Shown here: in pieces, positions 53,201 to 61,440 of the stretch
How positions within the stretch are numbered: position 1 is the stretch's first letter
Layout of the letters: the number at the start of each line of letters is the position of its first letter
NCBI RefSeq assembly: GCF_009905605.1
Contig: NZ_JAAAKZ010000010.1
Coordinates: 124,001-188,000 of the forward strand
Source of the DNA: Runella sp. CRIBMP
GTDB lineage: Bacteria > Bacteroidota > Bacteroidia > Cytophagales > Spirosomataceae
DNA: 64,000 bases
Reading direction: 5' to 3'
Translations under genes and position numbers: made by a program
The notes under the pieces: model-generated
Seen by the model: only the letters and a program-made list of their open reading frames with translations
Told to the model about the DNA's origin: nothing
Database searches by the model: none

Positions 53201-53703
53201 ATATGACCTTCATCGGACTCACCTTTCCGCGTTATACGTTTGGGCTAAACACCAATTTCAGCTATAAAAATTTCAACCTCTTTACCCAATGGCAGGGTGC
53301 CGCCGACGTTGATACCCGTTTGTCGGGAGCTTTGGCCGAAATGGGAAATTACGAAGGCTTTACGCATAAAATATACACCGATAACTACTGGACCCCCGAA
53401 AACCCCAACGCCCGTTTTCCTCGTCCTGTAAAGTTGGATTTACGCAACGTATCCACCTCCGACCGAATGATTATTGACGGGTCGTATTTCCGCCTAAAAA
53501 CGATTCAATTGTCGTACAGTTTGCCAAAGGGAATTCTAGAAAAAGTCAAAGCCAACCGCGCCACGATTTACGTGAGCGGCACCAACTTGCTGACATTCTC
53601 TAAGCTTAACGAATGGAATCTCGACCCCGAAGCCGAGTCAGGACGGGCGACGTATTATCCACAAACCTCGTTGACAACCATCGGCTTGAATGTTCAATTC
53701 TAA
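50269..53703 (+). CDS. SusC/RagA-type TonB-dependent receptor with N-terminal STN domain
   Basis: 1144 residues, the size of STN-bearing SusC proteins. Signal peptide about 1-25, then an STN secretin/TonB N-terminal domain (about 45-110; LLKDALRDIETRFGIHFVYK), a linker, a carboxypeptidase-regulatory domain (about 160-240; SGKVADESGLTLPGVSILLK), plug domain (about 245-370; VVVVGYGTQKRTSLTGAVAE, GSRAANGVVLVTTK) and a 22-strand barrel ending LTTIGLNVQF. It imports glycans with SusD across the outer membrane; the STN domain reports binding to FecR. No starch-specific residue can be claimed, and the neighbouring sulfatases point to a sulfated glycan. Confidence 0.95.
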   Translation: MFRQVLLIFLIGGITGFFSIVNAQVFAANFPTRQSQGKSDQKSTLLLKDALRDIETRFGIHFVYKTDEIPNRSIPTETISGKLEEVLESTLRPAGLTYKKVRNTYIIRSLKAKSPSSNPTPNETTPERLNITAPGNPANESASLNLILNRVVIPTSGLTAPLEIKISGKVADESGLTLPGVSILLKGTNRGTTTDGNGSYQISVPDNNAVLVFSYVGYLPQEIAVGNRTTIDVTLGTDTKALSEVVVVGYGTQKRTSLTGAVAEVKSEQLTRRPVSNANQALQGIAPGVTILDRGGSPGPNSRATVRVRGITTLSSNDPLFIVDGIEQPFNTINLDDVESISVLKDASSTAIYGSRAANGVVLVTTKRAKSGKAVVDYSGYYAVQQAINKPEMMDLEPYMRLQNVAYINSGAAARFTETQINEYVNATDRLKFPLPNTWFNTVLRSAPQMNHNLSVSGGNDVFRGRVGVRYQKQGGIAPNFDSDVREIRANTDFKISSRLNASMDINYRNNNWQTPVSEFNVFNTMFHGSLWAVPKYPNGTYGLSAQGNNPLMYAEIAGLSKNIQDYLFGSAKAEWEIIPNLKFSTQYAVRYTFEQNKNYTNAYTITDYFNTSLVRKTIPRSSLTEIRSNIRETTLNNLLGYSNTFGQHDVKALVGYSEIQNKYNIINAYREDFYNNDVQSIGAGSDNNKNNGGSDSQWGLRSFFGRANYAFADKYLFEANARYDGSSRFTGDKVYSFFPSFSAGWRVSEEKFFDAFKNIISELKLRGSWGKTGNQAVGLYSYFQTLNSSTYTFGGSVVQGYVQSNLANPGLTWETTTQTDIGLDAQLWSNRLSFTFDYYNKLTDGILLNLPIPTTVGLNAPPQNAGKVGNKGIELGLNFRNKTKSGFAYDFGLNFAQNENKVIDLAKTGPYISGSDIDPRYIIKEGLPYNAHWGYKTDGLFQTTDEIKAYPTIVSNAKPGDVKYVDLNNDGKINSDDMTFIGLTFPRYTFGLNTNFSYKNFNLFTQWQGAADVDTRLSGALAEMGNYEGFTHKIYTDNYWTPENPNARFPRPVKLDLRNVSTSDRMIIDGSYFRLKTIQLSYSLPKGILEKVKANRATIYVSGTNLLTFSKLNEWNLDPEAESGRATYYPQTSLTTIGLNVQF

Positions 53704-53759
53704 GCGTGTTTGGATTTGTATCCCAAACATTCATCAAAAACTCAAACTGTCTTAACACA

Positions 53760-55331
53760 ATGAATATCAAACATATCCTTCCAGCTCTTTTAACCATTGG
53801 GCTGCTTACCAGCTGCGAAAAAGACCTACTTGATACCGTCCCCAACGACCGTATATCTTCCGATATTTTTTGGAAAACTGAAAAAGATGCTACGCTGGCT
53901 TCCAACGGTTTATACCCATTATTAGACGGAGTCAACATTTTCGCTATCGACGGGGTTACCGATATTGCCCACGTAAATCAGGTATTTCAGGTAGAATCCA
54001 ACATTGAAAAGGGCATCCACGACGCCCTCAATTCACGCCCCCAAACCGAATGGACAAGTGCTTACCGAGGTATCCGTTTGGCCAATGATTTTTTGGGAAA
54101 TATTGGCACCGTCCAAACGACAAATACCGCTTTTATTGCCCGCCTAAAAGGTGAAGCACGCACCCTGCGCGCCTACCAATACATTAAATTGGTGGCGATG
54201 TTTGGGGATGTGCCATTGGTCACCACGAGCATTGGCATTGACGAAGGTCGAGCGTTGAAACGGACGCCATCGGCCCAAATTTGGGATTTTGTGCTCAAAG
54301 AACTCACCGAAGCCGCCAACGATTTACCCGCCGTTCAGGCCGAAAAAGGACGCGTAACCAAAGGGGCAGCCCTTGCCCTTAAAGCCCGCGCTGCTTTGTA
54401 CGCTGGGCGCTATCAGGAAGCGGCCGATGCCGCCAAAGCGGTAATTGATTCCAAAACCTACTCGATTTATTCGAGTTATACCAACTTATTCTCGTACGCG
54501 GCCGAAAACAATTCGGAGGTGATTTTGGACAAACAATTCATCAAGGATACCTATTCCAACAACGTGTTTGCCAGCATGGGACCTTATAGCCAACGCACCG
54601 CCAACAATACCTACGTGCCCACCAAAGCGCTCGTAGATGCGTATCCGATGGCCAACGGCAAAGAAATCACCGACCCAACGAGTGGATTTGACCCAAAAAA
54701 CCCTTACGCCAACCGTGACCCGCGCCTGCGCGCTTCTATTTTTGTGATTGGCGATGACCTTCCCGACGGCAAAAAATTCGACTCGCGCCCCACAAGCGGC
54801 ACCGCCGACGCCGTGGGCAACACGTATTTGGCTACTTCAACGGGCTTTGTGTTAAAAAAATACATCAACAAAGAAGACTTGGCCACGGGTGGCAATTGCG
54901 GCATCAACCTTATTCTGCTCCGCTACGCCGAAGTTTTGTTGACCTACGCTGAAGCGAAAATAGAGCTAAATCAAATCGACGCGAGCGTCTATGACGCCAT
55001 CAACCAGATTCGTCAACGTGCGGATGTCAAACTTCCAGCGTTGGAAACTGGCCTGACCCAAGCCCAACTTCGCGAAGCGGTACGTAAAGAGCGTACGTTG
55101 GAACTGGCCTTTGAAGGGCTGCGACTGTACGATATTCGTCGTTGGAAAATCGCCGAAAAAGTAATGGTCGGCGATGTATACGGCATGACCTACGTGGACG
55201 GCACACAGTTGAAAACCATTCAGATTGCGTCATTTACGCGGGTTTTTGACCCCGCCAAACATTATTTGTGGCCCATTCCACAAAAAGAGCGTGAACTAAA
55301 TCCAGAGCTGACCCAGAATGCTGGTTGGTAA
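53760..55331 (+). CDS. SusD/RagB family nutrient-binding lipoprotein
   Basis: 523 residues from ATG 53760, a lipoprotein signal (MNIKHILPALLTIGLLTSC, C19). The SusD TPR-like fold shows RLKGEARTLRAYQYIKLVAM, YAEVLLTYAEAKIEL, INQIRQRADVKLP, REAVRKERTLELAFEGLRLY, and the closing LWPIPQKERELNPEL. It caps the SusC channel on the cell surface and binds the glycan. It follows SusC by 56 nt. The open frame extends leftwards into SusC, but earlier starts overlap that gene. Confidence 0.95.
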   Translation: MNIKHILPALLTIGLLTSCEKDLLDTVPNDRISSDIFWKTEKDATLASNGLYPLLDGVNIFAIDGVTDIAHVNQVFQVESNIEKGIHDALNSRPQTEWTSAYRGIRLANDFLGNIGTVQTTNTAFIARLKGEARTLRAYQYIKLVAMFGDVPLVTTSIGIDEGRALKRTPSAQIWDFVLKELTEAANDLPAVQAEKGRVTKGAALALKARAALYAGRYQEAADAAKAVIDSKTYSIYSSYTNLFSYAAENNSEVILDKQFIKDTYSNNVFASMGPYSQRTANNTYVPTKALVDAYPMANGKEITDPTSGFDPKNPYANRDPRLRASIFVIGDDLPDGKKFDSRPTSGTADAVGNTYLATSTGFVLKKYINKEDLATGGNCGINLILLRYAEVLLTYAEAKIELNQIDASVYDAINQIRQRADVKLPALETGLTQAQLREAVRKERTLELAFEGLRLYDIRRWKIAEKVMVGDVYGMTYVDGTQLKTIQIASFTRVFDPAKHYLWPIPQKERELNPELTQNAGW

Positions 55332-55430
55332 TTTTAGCACAACAAAAAGTAGTATCTCCACCCATTTTTGTTTTATAATCGTCGGGGGCAAGAACCTGCT
55401 TGCTCCCAACGGTTAAACTAAAATATCCTT

Positions 55431-56906
55431 ATGCAACGACTCCTATTCCTACCCCTATTTTTATTTTCTGCTTTACTATTTGCCCAAAAACCAAGCTCCA
55501 AGCCCAATGTCATCTACATCTTTGCCGACGATTTGGGTTATGGTGAATTGGGCTGTTATGGACAAAAAAAGATTAAAACACCCAACCTCGACCGCTTGGC
55601 AGCGGGCGGGTTGCGTTTTACTCATCATTATTCATCCGCCCCCGTTTGTGCGCCCTCCCGCTGCGGTCTCATGACAGGCCGCCATACTGGGCATACGTAT
55701 ATTCGGGGAAATTATGAACTGGGCGGCTTTGAAGATGACAAAGAAGGTGGGCAAATGCCCCTCAATGAAGGTGCTTTTACGCTGGGACACCTCTTCCAAC
55801 AGGCGGGGTATAAAACGGGGGCCGTAGGAAAATGGGGCATGGGCATGGCCAACACCACTGGCAACCCCAATCAACAGGGCTTTGATTTCTTTTATGGCTT
55901 GCTTTGTCAGAAACAATCTCATAACTTTTATCCCACACACCTTTGGAAAAATGGGGAGAAAGTACCGTTGAACAATTCATTCATCCGCGTTCATAAGCCC
56001 ATGGCCGAAGGCGATGAAAACTACGAGTACTACACTGGAAAAGAATACGCCATTGACAAAATGACCGAGCAGGCAAGCGCGTTCATCACCGAAAACAAGA
56101 ACAAACCTTTCTTTTTATACCTGCCTTACACCCTACCGCACCTTTCGTTGCAGGCTCCAGCCGAGGCAGTAAAGGAGTACATTGGCCAATTTGAAGACAA
56201 ACCCTATCGTGGCCAGTACGGCTATGCATCAACGCGTTACCAGTACGCCACTTACGCGGCAATGATCTCGTACCTAGACAAACAAGTGGGTATCATTTGG
56301 GATTTACTGAAAAAATCAGGTTTGGAAGAAAATACCATCATTATGTTTTCGAGCGACAACGGCGCTACGTTTGATAAAGCGGTAGATACCCGTTTTTTTG
56401 AAAGTAACGGTAACCTGCGCGGGGTAAAAAGAGACGTGTACGAAGGCGGTATCCGAATGCCGATGATTGCGTACTGGAAAAATAAAATCAAAGCAGGTCA
56501 GACCACCGATCACGTATCAGCGCAATACGACGTACTCGCCACCTGCGCCGAATTGGTCGGTATCAAACCCACCACCGCCACCGATGGAATTTCGTTTTTA
56601 CCCACGTTGCTCAATAAAGGAACGCAAAAAAAGCACGACTTCCTGTATTTTGAATTTCCCGAAAACGGTGGTCAACTTGCCATCCGAATCGGCAACTGGA
56701 AAGGCGTAAAACGCAACATGAAAACCAATCCTAACGCCCTGTGGGAAGTATACGATTTGGCAGCGGACGAAAGCGAGCAAAACAACGTGGCCGCCAAACA
56801 TCCTGAGCTTATTCCGCAGTTTGACGCTATTGTTAAACGCGAACACCGCCCGTCGCACTTGCAAGAATGGGAATTTGTAGCCCCCAAATTCGAAACAAAA
56901 AAGTAA
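55431..56906 (+). CDS. Exported arylsulfatase-type sulfatase (CAPSR)
   Basis: 491 residues with signal peptide MQRLLFLPLFLFSALLFAQ. Metal ligands FADDLGYGELG (D33, D34) and formylglycine motif C73-A-P-S-R77 (SSAPVCAPSRCGLMTGRHTG); then GYKTGAVGKWGMGM, MFSSDNGATFD and YEGGIRMPMIAYW. The Cys-type motif needs anaerobic or FGE-type maturation encoded elsewhere. It follows SusD by 99 nt and precedes a second sulfatase by 25 nt. It should remove sulfate from the glycan taken up by the SusCD pair; regiospecificity is not deducible. Confidence 0.95.
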   Translation: MQRLLFLPLFLFSALLFAQKPSSKPNVIYIFADDLGYGELGCYGQKKIKTPNLDRLAAGGLRFTHHYSSAPVCAPSRCGLMTGRHTGHTYIRGNYELGGFEDDKEGGQMPLNEGAFTLGHLFQQAGYKTGAVGKWGMGMANTTGNPNQQGFDFFYGLLCQKQSHNFYPTHLWKNGEKVPLNNSFIRVHKPMAEGDENYEYYTGKEYAIDKMTEQASAFITENKNKPFFLYLPYTLPHLSLQAPAEAVKEYIGQFEDKPYRGQYGYASTRYQYATYAAMISYLDKQVGIIWDLLKKSGLEENTIIMFSSDNGATFDKAVDTRFFESNGNLRGVKRDVYEGGIRMPMIAYWKNKIKAGQTTDHVSAQYDVLATCAELVGIKPTTATDGISFLPTLLNKGTQKKHDFLYFEFPENGGQLAIRIGNWKGVKRNMKTNPNALWEVYDLAADESEQNNVAAKHPELIPQFDAIVKREHRPSHLQEWEFVAPKFETKK

Positions 56907-56931
56907 CACACTCAATACCCCTCCTCCAATC

Positions 56932-58398
56932 ATGAAAAAAACAACCGCCTTTATTCTTAGCCTTTTTATCGTTTCGATTATTTCGGCGTTTCAATTCCTG
57001 CCCGTAGAAAACGCACCGAAAGCGGGGCAACCCAATATCATTTTGATTTTTATGGATGATTTGGGCTACGGCGATTTGAGTTGCTACGGCGCACTCCAAT
57101 ACCGCACTCCCAACCTCGACAAACTGGCGGGCGAAGGCGTTCGATTTACCAATTTTTTGGCCGCTCAAGCCGTTTGTAGCGCTTCACGCGCCGCTCTAAT
57201 GACGGGCTGCTATCCCAACCGTGTGGGTATTTCGGGGGCCTTGTTTCCCAATGCAAAAGTGGGTTTAAACCCCGACGAAACCACCATTGCCGAGCTTTTG
57301 AAAGAAAAAGGCTACGCTACCGGGATGTTTGGCAAATGGCATTTGGGCGACCGCCCCGAGTTTTTGCCAATCAAACAAGGCTTTGATGAATATGTAGGTC
57401 TTCCTTACTCCAACGACATGTGGCCTATTGGCTATGATGGTAAGCCTTCCGCTGATACCAACCGCAGAAAGAGAAACCCTTTTCTGCCACTTTTGCACAA
57501 CAGCGATACACTACAAGAAATCAAAACCCTCGATGATCAAGCCAAACTGACGGGAATCTACACCGAGCGGGCCGTGAATTTTATCAAGCAACACAAAAAA
57601 AGCCCGTTTTTCGTGTATTTGCCCCACTCCATGCCCCACGTACCCATTGCGGCATCGGCTAAGTTTAAAGGAAAAAGTAAGCAAGGCACCTACGGCGATG
57701 TGCTGATGGAAATCGACTGGTCGGTGGGGGAAATCATGAAAACCCTCAAAGAAAACGGGCTGGACAAAAACACCGTCGTCATTTTTACGAGCGACAACGG
57801 CCCTTGGCTCAATTTTGGCAATCATGCTGGCTCGTCGGGGGGCTTAAGAGAAGGCAAGGGAACGAGTTTTGAAGGCGGTCAACGCGTGCCGTGCATCGTA
57901 CGCTGGAAAGGCGTAACGCCCGAAGGATTGGTGTGTAACAAGCTGACTTCCACCATTGATTTATTGCCGACCATTGCCAACATTTGCGGCACTAAGCTTC
58001 CCGCCAAGAAAATCGACGGTGTCGACATTTTACCGCTTTTGAAGGGCGATATGGAAGCAACGCCACGCAAGTATTTTTACTATTACTACCGTCGCAACAA
58101 CCTTGAGGCCGTTCGCCGCGATGATTGGAAGCTAGTTTTGCCGCATGAAGGCCGTACCTATGAAGGGCAAATTCCCGGCAATGAAGGATTTCCAGGAAAA
58201 GCTCCCGAAAACACACCTTTTCCACTGGCGCTCTATGACCTCCGCCGCGACCCCGCCGAGCGTTATGATGTGAAAGAAGTTTATCCAGAAATTTTGGCCG
58301 AACTCCAAAAAGTAGCCGAAGAAGCCCGCGAAGATCTAGGAGATGATATCACAAAACGTACCGGCAAAAATGTACGCATGAGCGGTCGAGTACAATAA
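56932..58398 (+). CDS. Exported arylsulfatase-type sulfatase (CSASR)
   Basis: 488 residues with signal segment MKKTTAFILSLFIVSIISAF. Ligands FMDDLGYGDLSCYG (D42, D43) and formylglycine motif C82-S-A-S-R86 (AQAVCSASRAALMTGCYPNR), then GYATGMFGKWHLGD, FTSDNGPWLNF and SFEGGQRVPCIVRW. CSxSR still fits the sulfatase signature C-x-[PA]-x-R. It diverges clearly from the adjacent sulfatase, so it probably acts on another position or linkage. Last gene of the sulfatase locus; a large inverted repeat follows its stop codon. Confidence 0.95.
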   Translation: MKKTTAFILSLFIVSIISAFQFLPVENAPKAGQPNIILIFMDDLGYGDLSCYGALQYRTPNLDKLAGEGVRFTNFLAAQAVCSASRAALMTGCYPNRVGISGALFPNAKVGLNPDETTIAELLKEKGYATGMFGKWHLGDRPEFLPIKQGFDEYVGLPYSNDMWPIGYDGKPSADTNRRKRNPFLPLLHNSDTLQEIKTLDDQAKLTGIYTERAVNFIKQHKKSPFFVYLPHSMPHVPIAASAKFKGKSKQGTYGDVLMEIDWSVGEIMKTLKENGLDKNTVVIFTSDNGPWLNFGNHAGSSGGLREGKGTSFEGGQRVPCIVRWKGVTPEGLVCNKLTSTIDLLPTIANICGTKLPAKKIDGVDILPLLKGDMEATPRKYFYYYYRRNNLEAVRRDDWKLVLPHEGRTYEGQIPGNEGFPGKAPENTPFPLALYDLRRDPAERYDVKEVYPEILAELQKVAEEAREDLGDDITKRTGKNVRMSGRVQ

Positions 58399-58399
58399 T

Positions 58400-58480
58400 C
58401 GTTTGGGGGGATTTCTTTTTTAGCGCCTTCTTCGACGGGGAAATTCGTAGATTTGCGGCGGGAAGGAAATCCCCCAAACG
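58400..58480 (+). promoter_or_regulatory. Large inverted repeat after the sulfatase locus
   Basis: CGTTTGGGGGGATTTC (58400-58415) pairs with GAAATCCCCCAAACG (58466-58480), one bulged G, 50-nt loop. It starts 2 nt after the sulfatase stop and ends 7 nt before the L,D-transpeptidase ATG. It may end the sulfatase transcript or mask the next start codon. Confidence 0.45.
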
Positions 58481-58487
58481 CTGTTGA

Positions 58488-60152
58488 ATGAAAAAAAATC
58501 GGCTTTATATTGCCCTTGGTGCAGGAGTTGTCGCAATTATCGCGGTAGTTTTGTACTTCCAATTTCGTCAGAAACAACAACCTCAGGTGGCCTTTGCACC
58601 TGATTCAAGCGTTTATTCCAAGCAAAATTATACGAATTTTATTCTGGACAGTGCAGCCTTGGTCTCTTTTTACCGAACGCATTTGATCTCAGACAGCACG
58701 CAGAAAAACATCACTGAATTTTATAAAAGAAGGGCGTATCAATATGCATGGTTCAGCGAAAACAGCCTCACCAACGCTGCCGTAATCTTCAACGGGCAAC
58801 GCGAAGCCTACATCAACGATTTTGCCGACAGCAGTCTTTACAACGCCGAAATTGACCTCTTATTTTCAGAAGCACAAAACCGCCCAGCCGAATTTTTAAA
58901 AAATCCCTTAAACGCTCAGAAATTAGAACTACTTCTGACAGCTGCCTTTTTTAATTACACCGATAAAGCCTTTACGGGAACCATCAAAAATCCGTTAGAC
59001 TTGGAATGGTTTATTCCCCGAAAAAAGAAAAATTATCAAGCATTACTCGACACCCTTGTTTCGGCCAAAGGCAATCCCATGCGCGAGCCCGTCAACCGTT
59101 ATTATACCTTGCTTAAAGAACAGCTACGCCGCTTTCGCCGCATCGAAAAGCAAGGAGGATGGCCAAGCATTGACATTGGCAAAAAAACATTTGTTGAAGG
59201 CGATACAGGCTCGGTGCTTTTGGACGTACAAAAAACGTTGCTGGTGCTGGGCGATTTAAAAGCCATTGATACTACGGGCGTTTTCACGGATTCGTTGACC
59301 ACGGCAGTTAAGCGATTCCAACATCGCATGGGTCTGAAAGAAAGCGGCAAGCTAGACGCCGCCACCGCCACCGAGCTCAACCGTCCCGTAAGTTTCCGCA
59401 TCCGCCAAATCATGGTCAACATGGAGCGACTGCGATGGGCACCGACCGAGATGGAACCTAACATGCTGTTGGTCAATATCCCTGAGTTCAAACTACACGT
59501 TTTTGACGAAGGAAAACAGCTCTGGATGTGTAACGTTGTGGTGGGAAAAGAAGCGACCAAAACGAGCATTTTTAAGGGAAATCTGTCGTATGTGGTCCTG
59601 AATCCGTATTGGGTGGTGCCCAACAATATCCTTCGAAATGAAATATTACCCCGTTTAAAACAAAACCCTAGTTACCTCGCTCGCAACAACATGGAGGTAG
59701 TTTCGGGCAATAAAGTCATCGACCCTTATTCAGTTCGGTGGAGTTCCTACAGCAGTCATATTCCGTACACTATCCGACAAAAACCTGGAAAATCAAATTC
59801 ACTAGGAAAAGTAAAATTCTTATTTCCAAATAGTTACAGCATTTACCTTCACGACACCCCCTCCAAAGGACTGTTTGGGGAATCGCGGAGGGCGTTTAGC
59901 CACGGATGTATTCGAGTGGCGGAGCCTGAACGTTTGGCACTGCACGTATTGAAAGATACTCCCTCGTGGAATTTGGAAAAACTGGAGAGCGTTTGGGCCA
60001 CACAAAGCGAAAAATGGATTACTGTGCGGCCTTCCATTCCCGTTTACATCGTGTATTTTACAGCATGGGTAGACCAAACAGGTCAATTGAATTTCCGTAA
60101 TGATTTGTACGGCTTGGATAAAACGTTAGCAAAAGAAATTTTTGGAGAATAA
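58488..60152 (+). CDS. L,D-transpeptidase (YcbB-like, YkuD domain)
   Basis: 554 residues. An N-terminal membrane anchor (about 7-24, YIALGAGVVAIIAVVLYF) is followed by a scaffold domain (50-215), a peptidoglycan-binding domain (about 235-300; GDTGSVLLDVQKTLLVLGDL) and the YkuD catalytic domain with SHGCIRV (S471, H472, C474). It forms 3-3 cross-links in peptidoglycan or attaches lipoproteins. Start ATG at 58488. The YegD gene begins within the next dozen bases after its stop, so the two are probably co-transcribed. Confidence 0.93.
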   Translation: MKKNRLYIALGAGVVAIIAVVLYFQFRQKQQPQVAFAPDSSVYSKQNYTNFILDSAALVSFYRTHLISDSTQKNITEFYKRRAYQYAWFSENSLTNAAVIFNGQREAYINDFADSSLYNAEIDLLFSEAQNRPAEFLKNPLNAQKLELLLTAAFFNYTDKAFTGTIKNPLDLEWFIPRKKKNYQALLDTLVSAKGNPMREPVNRYYTLLKEQLRRFRRIEKQGGWPSIDIGKKTFVEGDTGSVLLDVQKTLLVLGDLKAIDTTGVFTDSLTTAVKRFQHRMGLKESGKLDAATATELNRPVSFRIRQIMVNMERLRWAPTEMEPNMLLVNIPEFKLHVFDEGKQLWMCNVVVGKEATKTSIFKGNLSYVVLNPYWVVPNNILRNEILPRLKQNPSYLARNNMEVVSGNKVIDPYSVRWSSYSSHIPYTIRQKPGKSNSLGKVKFLFPNSYSIYLHDTPSKGLFGESRRAFSHGCIRVAEPERLALHVLKDTPSWNLEKLESVWATQSEKWITVRPSIPVYIVYFTAWVDQTGQLNFRNDLYGLDKTLAKEIFGE

Positions 60153-60162
60153 AACACAAAGA

Positions 60163-61440
60163 ATGTCGGATATATCTTGTGGCGTAGATTTTGGAACGTC
60201 AAACTCTACCATTGCCTATTACCGTGGCGACCGCCTTAGGTTGGTGCCCGTCGAAAAACACCATACGACCATCCCCAGTGCCCTCTTTTTTGAACGAATC
60301 AGCAATGCACCCCACTATGGTCGTGAAGCGGTCGATTTATTTCTTGAACGCGAAAAAGGGCGTTTCATGCGCAGTTTAAAGCGCGTACTCGGTACGTCGG
60401 TCATGAAACAGGGGACGATGGTCAACGGCGCTCCGATGCATTTCAATAAAATCATTGGCCAATTTATCAAACACCTGAAAGACAAAGCCGAAACCGACGC
60501 GCAGCAGGAAATTGAAAGTGTCGTCATGGGTCGCCCAGTTCATTTTATTGACAATGACCCCGTTGGCAACCAAAACGCGCAAGAAGAATTAAGGGTCATT
60601 GCCCAAAATATAGGCTTTAAAAACATTGATTTTCAGTTTGAACCCATTGCGGCGGCCTTCGCTCACGAGGTAAATGTGGTGGGCGAACAACTGGCACTTG
60701 TGGTCGATATTGGGGGAGGGACATCCGATTTTACCGTGATTCGGCTTTCCCAAAAATACCTAAATAAGCTCGACCGCTCAGGCGACATTCTGGCCAATAC
60801 GGGTGTCCGGATTGGGGGGAATGATTTTGACAAAGATCTAAGTCTCCACGCTTTTATGCCCGAACTGGGCTACCGAAGTACATACGGCGACAAAAACCTA
60901 CCAGTTCCGTTGAAGTTTTACTATGATTTATCGGAGTGGAGCAAAATAAATTCGTTGTACACACCCAAAAACCTGATGCTGTTGCGTCAATATTTGGGGC
61001 AGTCGCACGACAAAACCCGTTTTTCGAGACTGCTCAATGTGTTTACGCAAGAAAGTGGGCACATTCTTTTGGGCGTAGTGGAAGACACTAAAATTGCCCT
61101 TACCTCCGACGAGGTTCACGAGGCCCCGTTGGATTTTATCGAAAATGGTTTTACCGTAACAACGGCCAAATCGGTGTTTGAAGAAGCCATTACGCAGGAA
61201 ATTACCAACGTGGCCAACGCCGCTACCCAATGTGTGCAAGACGCAGGCGTGAGCCCAGAAAACATTGATTTGATTATCTTGACGGGGGGCTCAACGGAGA
61301 TTCCTGCAGTACAGTTGAAGTTCCGTGAATTGTTTCCCAACGCCACCGTTTCCGAAGAAAACAAACTAGACAGCGTTGGCGTTGGCCTCGCCTACGACAG
61401 TAAACGCAAGTTTTTGGGAGAGTCTACTTCAGTTCGTTAA
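60163..61440 (+). CDS. Hsp70 family protein, YegD-like
   Basis: 425 residues from ATG 60163 (MSDISCGVDFGTSNSTIAYY); a TTG at 60142 overlapping the previous gene is disfavoured. Actin/Hsp70 ATPase motifs: phosphate 1 DFGTSNS (9-15), LVVDIGGGTSDFTV (about 180) and adenosine motif LIILTGGSTEIPAVQ (about 370). Like E. coli YegD, it lacks the C-terminal peptide-binding domain of DnaK. Role unknown. Its 3' end overlaps the convergent TolC gene by 17 nt. Confidence 0.9.
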   Translation: MSDISCGVDFGTSNSTIAYYRGDRLRLVPVEKHHTTIPSALFFERISNAPHYGREAVDLFLEREKGRFMRSLKRVLGTSVMKQGTMVNGAPMHFNKIIGQFIKHLKDKAETDAQQEIESVVMGRPVHFIDNDPVGNQNAQEELRVIAQNIGFKNIDFQFEPIAAAFAHEVNVVGEQLALVVDIGGGTSDFTVIRLSQKYLNKLDRSGDILANTGVRIGGNDFDKDLSLHAFMPELGYRSTYGDKNLPVPLKFYYDLSEWSKINSLYTPKNLMLLRQYLGQSHDKTRFSRLLNVFTQESGHILLGVVEDTKIALTSDEVHEAPLDFIENGFTVTTAKSVFEEAITQEITNVANAATQCVQDAGVSPENIDLIILTGGSTEIPAVQLKFRELFPNATVSEENKLDSVGVGLAYDSKRKFLGESTSVR

